Part shown: in pieces, positions 14,725 through 21,853 of the stretch
How positions within the stretch are numbered: the first letter of the stretch is position 1
Layout of the letters: every line of letters begins with the position of its first letter
Source: an uncultured Bacilli bacterium
GTDB taxonomy: Bacteria; Bacillota_I; Bacilli_A; RF39; UBA660
Assembly: GCA_910587535.1 (NCBI GenBank)
Contig: CAJUKM010000008.1
Coordinates: forward strand, 1-34,220
Reading direction: 5' to 3'
Length of the DNA: 34,220 nt
The notes under the pieces: model-generated
The model's database searches: none
Told to the model about the DNA's origin: nothing
What the model saw: only the letters and a program-made list of their open reading frames with translations
Translations under genes and position numbers: made by a program

Positions 14725-16135
14725 TAATATTTGTTATTTTATTTTTTATTTCAAATGAATTTTTCGATCCGATTAAAACTTCGGATCCTTTTGTATATTT
14801 TCCATTAGTATAGATGTAATTATCTAACTTACCCGTATTCTTTCCACCCGTTAATAGTTGATATGTGCCATATTTTAAGTTTGATGAGCTCAATATCAGA
14901 GTTTTAAAATCTTCTTGGGAAATGAATGATATTATTGCCTTCCCTTTTTCATCTACTAGAGTAACCAATGTTTCTTTTTCTATCTTATCAGTTAAAGTAA
15001 AGCTTATCGAATTTTGCAATGAACTCTTTAGAGGTAATTCTAACATATCCATCCCTAAAGATATTAAAGTGCCTCCATTTATGACGAAACCTACGTTAGT
15101 ATCGATACCAGAATCGCCACCTCCTGCCGAACCAATAGTATAGATAGTTCCTCCATTGATGATTAAATTTTTATTCGAGTCGATGCCATCTCCAGATGCT
15201 TTAATAAACAAATTCCCTCCATTGATCGATATTTGTCCTCCATCTCCTCCAGCATTTATTCCATCGTCTTTTGCCTCGATTGTGATGTCTCCACCGTTGA
15301 TAGTTATGTCTTTCGATTCTGTAGCGATTCCTTCTCCCTCGTCCTGTAAACCATACACAAAAATAGATCCTTCTCCTCTGATTTCTAGGTTTCCATTAGA
15401 ATATATGCATGCATCATACTCACTAGAGCCTCCATCTTTAACTACGTTCTCAGAATTCTTTAATAGATTTAGAACTAATTTATTCGTACTTAGATTGATA
15501 ATAGAGGCACTAGAATCGTTATAGATGTCGACATTGTTCAAATTGAGTATGACTTCTTCAGACGAATCTATGAGTATCGAGTGTTCAAATTTACCCTTTA
15601 ATGTATAAGTACCGGATTCAACTATAGTGATATTCGTATCATAATCGTTCAAGTTTATATTTCTCTTGCTGATAACTTGACCTTTATCCACATCTTCTTT
15701 TTTAGTTTTTTTAACTTTCTCTAAAAGTTTTATATCTTCCATATCGGTCGATAAAAACATTGAGCCATATACGATCGTGCAAGATAAAATTATGGTTGTT
15801 AGAACAAATATGGTAACTTTATCTCCATTTTTAAATGTCTCTTTAAAACTCTTTTTATTAAAATTTGAAAAAATAAGATATGCCGTTACAATAGCGATGC
15901 AAATTCCGCCTAATACGAAAAGAGCAACATAATACTTATCGATTACGAACTCATTTTTTCTAAAATTATCCTTTCTATCAGAATCGATTCCATCCTCATA
16001 ATCCTTAGTGAGATTGAACTTAGAATCGAACTCTATTCTAGCTTCCTCATGCACTTCTTCATAAGCATAAGAAATCAATCCCAAACCGAATAACAAAACG
16101 ATAACCGCTATTAAGTTTTTAACTTTTCTAGTCAT
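14720..16135 (-). CDS. Membrane-anchored beta-helix carbohydrate-binding protein (Cthe_2159-like)
   Basis: A 471-residue protein with three N-terminal hydrophobic segments (about 6-24, 68-88 and 103-124) and a large outer part. From about residue 150, repeated short strands rich in Asn, Gly and Asp (NGGDITIEAKDDGINAGG, NGGNLFIKASGDGIDSN, NGGTIYTIGSAGGGDSGI) mark a right-handed parallel beta-helix like the calcium- and polygalacturonate-binding Cthe_2159 family. The acidic DDGIN/GDGID turns suggest Ca2+ sites. No catalytic carbohydrate-lyase residues are seen. It probably binds polysaccharide at the cell surface, its own wall or host mucus/plant glycans. GGAGG precedes the ATG at 16135. Three membrane segments before such a domain are unusual. 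Confidence 0.8.
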   Translation of the reverse strand: MTRKVKNLIAVIVLLFGLGLISYAYEEVHEEARIEFDSKFNLTKDYEDGIDSDRKDNFRKNEFVIDKYYVALFVLGGICIAIVTAYLIFSNFNKKSFKETFKNGDKVTIFVLTTIILSCTIVYGSMFLSTDMEDIKLLEKVKKTKKEDVDKGQVISKRNINLNDYDTNITIVESGTYTLKGKFEHSILIDSSEEVILNLNNVDIYNDSSASIINLSTNKLVLNLLKNSENVVKDGGSSEYDACIYSNGNLEIRGEGSIFVYGLQDEGEGIATESKDITINGGDITIEAKDDGINAGGDGGQISINGGNLFIKASGDGIDSNKNLIINGGTIYTIGSAGGGDSGIDTNVGFVINGGTLISLGMDMLELPLKSSLQNSISFTLTDKIEKETLVTLVDEKGKAIISFISQEDFKTLILSSSNLKYGTYQLLTGGKNTGKLDNYIYTNGKYTKGSEVLIGSKNSFEIKNKITNIK

Positions 16136-16168
16136 TTTAGTCCTCCAAATCTTTACTTACCGATACAA

Positions 16169-16174
16169 ATTATA
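16169..16174 (-). promoter_or_regulatory. -10 box of the beta-helix protein gene
   Basis: TATAAT on the minus strand at 16174-16169, 33 bases upstream of the ATG; the -35 is unclear. Confidence 0.4.
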
Positions 16175-16257
16175 ATAACACTTTTTGACGAAAGGGTGAA
16201 TTTTTTGTGACTTAAAAATAAAAACTCGTTTAAAAAGTTGCTTAAATATATAAACTA

Positions 16258-16266
16258 TGCTAAAAT
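16258..16266 (+). promoter_or_regulatory. Extended -10 promoter of secG
   Basis: TGC-TAAAAT at 16258-16266, 24 bases before the secG ATG. Confidence 0.45.
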
Positions 16267-16290
16267 ATAAACCGAAATCAGGTGAATTAT

Positions 16291-16509
16291 ATGGAAATGG
16301 CTTTGTTGATATTATCTATTATTTTAATAGCGTTAGTTCTCTTGCAGGGTAATAAAGCGACCGATGCAAGTCAGATCATGACAGGAGGAAACTCCGAATT
16401 ATTTCAGGTTCAAAAAGAGCGTGGGGTAGAGCTTTTTATAAGTAGACTCACCTTCGTCGTAGGAGCTGCTTTTATGATATTGGCGTTCCTAATAATGTTC
16501 ACTGCGTAG
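16291..16509 (+). CDS. secG: Protein-export membrane protein SecG
   Basis: A 72-residue accessory subunit of the SecYEG translocon. Two membrane helices (about 4-20 and 49-70) flank the conserved cytoplasmic loop LLQGNKATDASQIMTGGNSE, with the Gly-Gly block typical of SecG. The ATG at 16291 follows AGGTGA (16280-16285) at normal spacing; the in-frame GTG at 16282 falls inside that ribosome site and is rejected. The position just before rnr-smpB matches the widespread secG-rnr-smpB-ssrA order in Bacillota, but here a hairpin terminator and a new promoter separate secG from rnr. Confidence 0.93.
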   Translation: MEMALLILSIILIALVLLQGNKATDASQIMTGGNSELFQVQKERGVELFISRLTFVVGAAFMILAFLIMFTA

Positions 16510-16510
16510 T

Positions 16511-16530
16511 AGAGTTTAATAACTCTTTTT
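16511..16530 (+). terminator. Hairpin terminator after secG
   Basis: AGAGTT (16511-16516) pairs with AACTCT (16521-16526) over TAAT, followed by TTTT. Confidence 0.7.
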
Positions 16531-16578
16531 ATTTTGGTGTTAACTAAAAAAAGAATTTAGTTATGAATATAGAAACCG

Positions 16579-16587
16579 TGTTATAAT
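16579..16587 (+). promoter_or_regulatory. Extended -10 promoter of the rnr-smpB unit
   Basis: TGT-TATAAT at 16579-16587, 24 bases before the ATG at 16611. Confidence 0.55.
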
Positions 16588-16610
16588 GGAAATAAGAAAG
16601 TGTGATACAT

Positions 16611-18725
16611 ATGAAAGAAAGAGTACTTGAATTTTTAAAGAAGTCATTAAATGCAGTAACCACAGAAGAATTGTGTTCTTTAATGGGAGATTTATCCGTT
16701 AAAGATATAGAAGAAGTACAAAAGATTTTAAACGAACTAGTCCAAAATGGAGAAATCTATTTTACTAACAAAGGTAAATACATATTGTTCGAAAATTGCC
16801 AAGATATAAAGATAGGAAAGATCGATGTCCATCCGAAAGGATTCGGTTTCTTACTTCTACCTGGAGACGACATACACATAGAAAAAAACATGTTAAATGG
16901 TGCGATAGATGGGGATACCGTTATAGTTGAGATTACTGAGAGAAAACCTAAATTAGAAGGAAGAGTCTTAAGAATTTTTAAAAGAAACCTCAACAATCTA
17001 GTAGGAGAGATTCGTTTCATACACGGAAAACCGTTTATGAACCTAGAGGATAAAAGAAAACTGATTATAGAATTGGATCCGAAGAGTACAAGAGACTGTG
17101 TTGAAGGTACTATCGTTCAAGCTAGCATAATTAAAGAGATCAGAAAAAATTACTATCTAGCTAGAGTATCTAGTGTAATAGGACACAAAGACGATGCCGG
17201 TGTAGATATTTTAACTATTGCCTATAAATATGAAATCTACCCAGATTTTAGTAAGAGTACCTTAAAAGAGATAGAAGATATACCTACAGAAGTCGATCCG
17301 AAAGAATTAGTAGGAAGAAAAGACCTAACCGAAGAAATAATATTTACGATAGATGGAGCAGACACCAAGGATATAGACGACGCGATAAGTCTTTCGAGAA
17401 AAGGTTCAAATTACTTATTAGGAGTTCATATCGCGGACGTTAGTCACTATGTTAAAGAAGGTAGTGCATTAAACGAAGATGCGATGAACAGAGGAACGAG
17501 TTCTTACTTAGCAGACACAGTTATCCCCATGATACCGCACAAACTTTCGAATGGAATTTGTTCATTAAATGAAGGAGTCATACGACTTACTGAATCTTGC
17601 GTTATGGAAATAGATCACAATGGATCTATAGTAGATTTCGATATTTTCGAAAGTTACATCAAATCAAAAAAGAAGATGACTTATAAAGAGGTCAACGAAG
17701 TGATCATGCACGATAAAGTTCCTAAAGGTTATGAGGAATTTACAGACATATTGAAAAGTATGAACGATCTAGCTCACCTATTGCGTAAAAAGAAAGAAAG
17801 AGAAGGATATATCGATTTCAACCTAGATGAAGCAAAGATAATCTGTGATGAAAACGGACGTGCTTGTGAAATTCAAAGAAGAGTCCAAGAAGACGGAGAA
17901 CGCATGATCGAACAGTTCATGGTCGCAGCAAATGAAACAGTCGCTACTTGCATATCGAATATGGAATTACCTTTTATATATCGTGTTCACGACATTCCTA
18001 GTGAAGAAAAAATTCAAGATTTTTTAAAATTTGTCTCAATACTCGGATATCAATTAAACGCTAAGATCAAAAACATAACGCCAAAAGCTATGCAAGAAAT
18101 TTTGGATCAGTTGAGAGATAAAAAAGAAGTGGAGGCTCTATCCACAACGCTACTCCGAAGTATGAAAAAAGCAAAATATCAAAGAGAAAATATTGGTCAC
18201 TTCGGACTTGCTAGTAAATACTATACACACTTTACTAGTCCGATCAGAAGATATCCAGACCTGCTAGTTCATAGATTACTGAGAAAATATCTTTTCGATC
18301 ACGAAATAGACGACAAAATAAACGAGTTAGAACCTAAAATAGATTATATAGCTGAACTTTCCAGTGAGCGCGAATTAAAAGCTGTCGAAGCCGAAAGAGA
18401 AGTCGACGACATGAAGATGGCCGAATATATGGAAGGACATATAGGAGAGGAATTCGACGGAAAAATTTCAGGTCTTACAAATTTTGGAATATTTGTAGAA
18501 CTAGATAACATGGTCGAAGGATTAGTTCACATAAGTGCTATAGGAGACGATTTCTTCCACTATAATAGTGACATAATGGCAATAGTTGGAGATAACACGA
18601 AAAAACTTTACAGATTAGGGGATAAACTAAAAGTAAAAGTAATTAGAGCGAACAAACAAGAAAAACAGATAGATTTCGAAATAGTTGGGGGTGAAGAAGA
18701 TGGAGATAAAAAACAGGAAAGCTAG
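16611..18725 (+). CDS. rnr: Ribonuclease R
   Basis: A 704-residue 3'-5' exoribonuclease of the RNase II/R family that degrades structured RNA and, with SmpB-tmRNA, non-stop mRNAs. Domains in order: N-terminal winged helix (MKERVLEFLKKSLNAVTTEE), two cold-shock-like domains (about 65-230), the RNB catalytic domain with DGADTKDIDDAISL (248-261, the Mg2+-binding Asp cluster) and HFTSPIRRYPDLLVHRLL, and an S1 domain near the end (about 620-695; GKISGLTNFGIFVELDNMVE). The ATG at 16611 is preferred over an in-frame GTG at 16602 by position and by the winged-helix start. Its last 26 bases overlap smpB, coupling the two. Confidence 0.96.
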   Translation: MKERVLEFLKKSLNAVTTEELCSLMGDLSVKDIEEVQKILNELVQNGEIYFTNKGKYILFENCQDIKIGKIDVHPKGFGFLLLPGDDIHIEKNMLNGAIDGDTVIVEITERKPKLEGRVLRIFKRNLNNLVGEIRFIHGKPFMNLEDKRKLIIELDPKSTRDCVEGTIVQASIIKEIRKNYYLARVSSVIGHKDDAGVDILTIAYKYEIYPDFSKSTLKEIEDIPTEVDPKELVGRKDLTEEIIFTIDGADTKDIDDAISLSRKGSNYLLGVHIADVSHYVKEGSALNEDAMNRGTSSYLADTVIPMIPHKLSNGICSLNEGVIRLTESCVMEIDHNGSIVDFDIFESYIKSKKKMTYKEVNEVIMHDKVPKGYEEFTDILKSMNDLAHLLRKKKEREGYIDFNLDEAKIICDENGRACEIQRRVQEDGERMIEQFMVAANETVATCISNMELPFIYRVHDIPSEEKIQDFLKFVSILGYQLNAKIKNITPKAMQEILDQLRDKKEVEALSTTLLRSMKKAKYQRENIGHFGLASKYYTHFTSPIRRYPDLLVHRLLRKYLFDHEIDDKINELEPKIDYIAELSSERELKAVEAEREVDDMKMAEYMEGHIGEEFDGKISGLTNFGIFVELDNMVEGLVHISAIGDDFFHYNSDIMAIVGDNTKKLYRLGDKLKVKVIRANKQEKQIDFEIVGGEEDGDKKQES

Positions 18726-19122
18726 ATTTAATTATTTTATCGAAAAAACTTATGAAGCAGGCATAGTGCTAACGGGTACCGAAATAAAATCGATAAGAAA
18801 AGGCAGCGCAAATTTTAATGACGCTTACATCTCTATTAGAAACGACGAAGCTTACGTTAAAAATATGTACATAGCAAAATACGAAGAAGGAAACCGTTTC
18901 AATCACGACGAACGCAGAGATAGGAAGCTATTACTTCACAAATCGGAGCTAAAAAAGCTTTCCGCTGAAATCCAAAATACGGGATATACTATCGTGCCAG
19001 TTAAACTGTACTTCAAAGGTAACTATGCAAAAGTCGAAATAGGTCTCGCAAAAGGAAAGAAACTATATGATAAAAGAGAAACTATCAAAAAAAGAGATCT
19101 AGAAAGAGAGAGTAGATTATGA
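18700..19122 (+). CDS. smpB: SsrA-binding protein SmpB
   Basis: A 140-residue RNA-binding protein that carries tmRNA to stalled ribosomes. The typical N-terminal KNRKARFNYFIEKTYEAGIV, then LTGTEIKSIRKGSANFNDAY, ahead of a beta-barrel with FNHDERRDRKLLLHKSEL and a basic C-terminal tail (KGKKLYDKRETIKKRDLERE) that inserts into the empty mRNA channel are all present. The ATG at 18700 is preferred; it follows GGGGGTGAAGAAG within the end of rnr, and the earlier TTG at 18685 has no support. Its stop overlaps the next gene in ATGA (19119-19122). ssrA itself lies 1.2 kb downstream. Confidence 0.96.
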   Translation: MEIKNRKARFNYFIEKTYEAGIVLTGTEIKSIRKGSANFNDAYISIRNDEAYVKNMYIAKYEEGNRFNHDERRDRKLLLHKSELKKLSAEIQNTGYTIVPVKLYFKGNYAKVEIGLAKGKKLYDKRETIKKRDLERESRL

Positions 19123-20285
19123 ATGTAATCGAAAGAGATTTGCGAGATCATGCATTTATGTTACAAGGCGCTTTCCAAATAGAAAATGGCAGAATAATTT
19201 CGATAAACCCAAAATATTCTTTCGAATACGAAAAAGAATGGCTAGCGTATGCAAATTGTAATAAAGCGATGCGGTTTGTATTCGCTAATACTGATTATAA
19301 TGCACTCTATACTGAATATATAAAATCGATAAACATAGCTTCTGATATCATTAGATCATGTACAGATGACGATTTAGAGAAGACGATATGCACTATGGAG
19401 TACATACGCCTTATGGTGACATATGAATTCGTTTGTACCCAAAAAAACGCCAATAAAGAAGAGAAAGAGATTCAAAGTAATCATCATACTTTTGCGGGAG
19501 CAGGAATTAACGCAGCTATTATGGGAAGAGGAATCTGTCAATCACAAGCTTCTTTTTGTAGAGATATACTAAACGAATTAGGAATAGAAGCTAGATTCTT
19601 ATCACTTTCTTCGATCAATCATGCCGATGTTTTAGTCGAAAATAAAGGGGTCCTAGATCCAACTAACTATGTAGGAACCATAGATTCTTTAGCAGGTGGG
19701 AAACTCTTTAAAGAGGCCAATCTAGATACCTATAGTGACTTTTCTTGGATCGATAAAGATACATTTAACAAAGTGACGCTACGACTTCAGATGGCACTTA
19801 TTCGCTATTTAGGCATTGATGCAATAAGTGAAGCACTTGATTTATCTAGCTTGAATCAAACTGAAAAGCAATTTGTTATCTGGTGTTTTTTAGCTAAAAA
19901 CATAACTCCTATGGATAAAAAAGAAAATTCGTATACGGTTAACATCAAAGGACATGAAATAGAGATAACTAATCTATTGGAACTTTTTTATAGAGCCAAT
20001 GGAATACCGATAAAAATGTCATCAAAACATACAGCAGGAAACTTTAGACACGAAGTTTTTCGAATATTTGAAACGGTTATAGACGGTGAACCTATGTCAA
20101 TAATACCCCGTATTTCTATCAAGGAAGGCGACGACATGCATGGTCTTATAACACCTATAGCTTATACCAGAGATTTATCAAGTTACAAAATCTATCGTGA
20201 TGAAATTCTTAGAGCTAAAGATTTTTATAAAAGTAGAGAAGATAAAATCGATGAATTAAAAGCCCTTGCCACCTCTGTAATTTGA
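19119..20285 (+). CDS. Transglutaminase-like (papain-fold) protein encoded in the smpB-ssrA unit
   Basis: A 388-residue cytoplasmic protein without a signal peptide. Residues about 125-190 read like a transglutaminase-like core: C140 in GRGICQSQASFCRDIL, H168 in SINHADVLVE and D180 in VLDPTNY, in the order and spacing of the Cys-His-Asp triad, with NELGIEARF typical of the strand after the active-site helix. The N-terminal (1-120) and C-terminal (190-388) parts are not recognised. Members of the superfamily are peptidases, amidases or transglutaminases; the substrate is unknown. It is translationally coupled to smpB and ends 37 bases before the tmRNA 5' end, so it is made together with the ribosome-rescue machinery. 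Confidence 0.7.
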   Translation: MNVIERDLRDHAFMLQGAFQIENGRIISINPKYSFEYEKEWLAYANCNKAMRFVFANTDYNALYTEYIKSINIASDIIRSCTDDDLEKTICTMEYIRLMVTYEFVCTQKNANKEEKEIQSNHHTFAGAGINAAIMGRGICQSQASFCRDILNELGIEARFLSLSSINHADVLVENKGVLDPTNYVGTIDSLAGGKLFKEANLDTYSDFSWIDKDTFNKVTLRLQMALIRYLGIDAISEALDLSSLNQTEKQFVIWCFLAKNITPMDKKENSYTVNIKGHEIEITNLLELFYRANGIPIKMSSKHTAGNFRHEVFRIFETVIDGEPMSIIPRISIKEGDDMHGLITPIAYTRDLSSYKIYRDEILRAKDFYKSREDKIDELKALATSVI

Positions 20286-20301
20286 TATTTTTATATAAAT
20301 A

Positions 20302-20310
20302 TGCTATAAT
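20302..20310 (+). promoter_or_regulatory. Extended -10 promoter of ssrA
   Basis: TGC-TATAAT at 20302-20310, 13 bases before the mature 5' end of tmRNA. No good -35 is seen. Confidence 0.65.
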
Positions 20311-20322
20311 TTAAAGGCATAC

Positions 20323-20695
20323 GGGGCCGTATTTGGTTTCGACAGAGTATTGATTTGGTCTAACTGCAAGTAGAAGCTCATCTTTAACGAGCACCAATTA
20401 AATTAAATGACAAAACAAGAAGCACTTTTGGTGCAAACGCTCTTCAATTCGCCTAATTTAGGTTTCGGAGAGGTTCTACTTTAAGATTATTCAGGTCTCG
20501 AAGTCAGGACTCATATTTTACTGAATTATAGCTATGATGGTGTTTAGACATCATAGCCGAACTTTGCTAGACTATATCGTTATGTGGATAGTTGGAGTCC
20601 ATTCTTAACGACGAAAATCTAAATTCCAAACAAACTTGTAGACGTTATTCGCGAATGTACTTTGGACAGCGGTTCAAGTCCGCTCGGTTCCACCA
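20323..20695 (+). ncRNA. ssrA: Transfer-messenger RNA (tmRNA)
   Basis: A 373-base tmRNA. The 5' GGGGCCG pairs with 3' CGGTTCC to form the acceptor stem, followed by the discriminator A and an encoded CCA (20693-20695). TTTGGTTTCGACAG is the tRNA-like D region and AGCGG-TTCAAGT-CCGCT the T arm. The tag reading frame, placed by comparison with the B. subtilis layout, begins at GAC 20409 and reads DKTRSTFGANALQFA with TAA at 20454-20456. The tag ends QFA, not the LAA or LAA-like end usual in Bacillota. The long region after the stop (20457-20640) folds into the expected pseudoknot zone by several complementary segments. The tag start codon is inferred; the stop and last residues are firm in that frame. 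Confidence 0.95.
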
Positions 20696-20704
20696 ATTTT
20701 GATA

Positions 20705-20743
20705 ATTGTATATATTTTATAGATACAAAATGAATTATACAAT
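20705..20743. repeat. Inverted repeat downstream of tmRNA
   Basis: ATTGTATA (20705-20712) and TATACAAT (20736-20743) are complementary, 23 bases apart, starting 10 bases past the tmRNA 3' end. There is no T-run after it, so it is not a standard terminator; its role is unknown. Confidence 0.4.
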
Positions 20744-20763
20744 AAATATTTAAAAAATTTTAA

Positions 20764-21069
20764 GGAGAAAGATTTGAAGATACTGTAATCAGAGAAGTTA
20801 AGGAAGAGACGAATTTGGATATTACTCCAGATAACTTGGAGTTAATCGCGATAGTTTCAGGAGAATCTAGAAGAAATTAATATCCAAATGGAGATACAGT
20901 TATTAATAATACTGCTCTTTACCTCGTAAGAGATTACACGGGTGAAATACGTTGGGATAGTGAATCTAAGGGCATGAGATTTTTTGATCTAGACAACTTA
21001 CCACAAAACCAACATGATCCAGACTTAATTGAAGCTTATATAGACTCACAGAAGAAAAAAAGAATGTAA
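20764..21069 (+). pseudogene. Truncated Nudix hydrolase remnant
   Basis: From 20764 one frame encodes the second half of a Nudix hydrolase: GERFEDTVIREVKEETNLDI (Nudix box, REVKEET), LELIAIVSGESRRN, then a TAA at 20878-20880, then in the same frame YPNGDTVINNTALYLVRDYT and FFDLDNLPQNQHDP up to TAA 21067-21069. The N-terminal third, including the first Gly of the box region, is missing (a TAA precedes the frame at 20761), and the internal stop breaks the SG...YPNGD block that is usually continuous. This is a decayed gene. It sits directly downstream of ssrA, a common insertion site for mobile DNA, and ends in a good terminator that may now serve ssrA. Confidence 0.85.
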
Positions 21070-21096
21070 AAGATGGTCTTATTTCCATCTTTTTTT
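21069..21096 (+). terminator. Hairpin terminator
   Basis: AAAGATGG (21069-21076) pairs with CCATCTTT (21085-21092) over 8 bases, followed by more T. The stem begins within the last stop codon of the Nudix remnant. Confidence 0.85.
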
Positions 21097-21108
21097 AATA
21101 GCAAGAAC

Positions 21109-21151
21109 TTACAATATTATAACTCAGTTGTAACTTTATTTGTAATATAAT
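21109..21151 (+). promoter_or_regulatory. Promoter of the ABC operon with TTGTAA repeats (response-regulator site candidate)
   Basis: TATAAT at 21146-21151 has no usable -35. Instead TTGTAA occurs at 21128-21133 and 21140-21145 (12-base period) and inverted as TTACAA at 21109-21114. Tandem hexamers next to the -10 are typical of sites for OmpR-type activators; the OmpR-type regulator at 24423 is the obvious candidate. Confidence 0.45.
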
Positions 21152-21180
21152 GTAAATGTATAAACGAAAGGAGCAACTTT

Positions 21181-21852
21181 ATGGAAATATTAAAAGTTGA
21201 AAATTTATCCAAAATATATGGCAAAGAGGACGCTAAAGTCATCGCTTTGAATAATGTATCTTTCTCAGTAGAAAAAGGAGAATTCGTTGCTATAGTAGGA
21301 GCATCTGGTTCTGGTAAATCGACACTTCTTCACTTAATCGGAGGAGTCGATAGACCTACGAGTGGAAAAGTCTATATAGATGGAAAGGATATCTACAGTC
21401 TAGATGACGACAAACTCGCCATATTTAGAAGAAGACAGGTTGGGCTAATATATCAATTTTATAATTTGATACCTATATTGAATATCGAAGAAAACATAAC
21501 ATTGCCGCTCAAATTAGACAATAGAAAAGTGGATGAAAAATATCTTCAATCACTCATAAATTTGCTTGGATTAAAAGAAAGAAAAAATCATTTGCCAAAC
21601 GAATTATCGGGTGGACAGCAACAGAGAACTTCTATAGGAAGAGCACTGATCACTAATCCTGCAATAATATTGGCTGACGAACCTACAGGAAATTTGGATT
21701 CTAAATCGAGTGATGAAATAGTAGAGCTTCTAAAAAGATCCAATAAAGAATATAAGCAAACTATAGTGATGATTACTCATAATATGGAAATAGCAAAATG
21801 TGCCGATAGAATAATAAGACTCGAAGACGGAAAAATAGTAGGTGAGTCTTGA
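21181..21852 (+). CDS. ABC transporter ATP-binding protein (MacB/LolD-type)
   Basis: A 223-residue ABC ATPase. Walker A GASGSGKST (40-48), Q-loop YQFYNL (Q92), signature ELSGGQQQR (141-149), Walker B IILADE (162-167, catalytic E167) and the switch His H200 are intact. It pairs with the FtsX/MacB-like permease that starts 1 base after its stop codon. Together with the following response regulator and kinase this resembles the ABC plus two-component modules of Bacillota for defence against peptide antibiotics or envelope stress. The substrate cannot be read from the sequence. AAGGAG (21168-21173) is the ribosome site. Confidence 0.93.
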   Translation: MEILKVENLSKIYGKEDAKVIALNNVSFSVEKGEFVAIVGASGSGKSTLLHLIGGVDRPTSGKVYIDGKDIYSLDDDKLAIFRRRQVGLIYQFYNLIPILNIEENITLPLKLDNRKVDEKYLQSLINLLGLKERKNHLPNELSGGQQQRTSIGRALITNPAIILADEPTGNLDSKSSDEIVELLKRSNKEYKQTIVMITHNMEIAKCADRIIRLEDGKIVGES

Positions 21853-21853
21853 T

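Noticed and set aside
15156..15524. Long plus-strand frame opposite the beta-helix gene (also 14865-15143)
   Set aside because: It is the mirror of a repetitive Gly/Asp/Asn-rich gene; proline/serine-rich composition, no ribosome site and no recognisable domain.
16282..16290. GTG start for secG
   Set aside because: It lies inside the AGGTGA ribosome site of the ATG at 16291.
20409..20470. Alternative tmRNA tag frame starting at ATG 20408
   Set aside because: That frame runs on without the expected stop before the following helix; the chosen frame ends in a stop at the right place and resembles the B. subtilis tag start.
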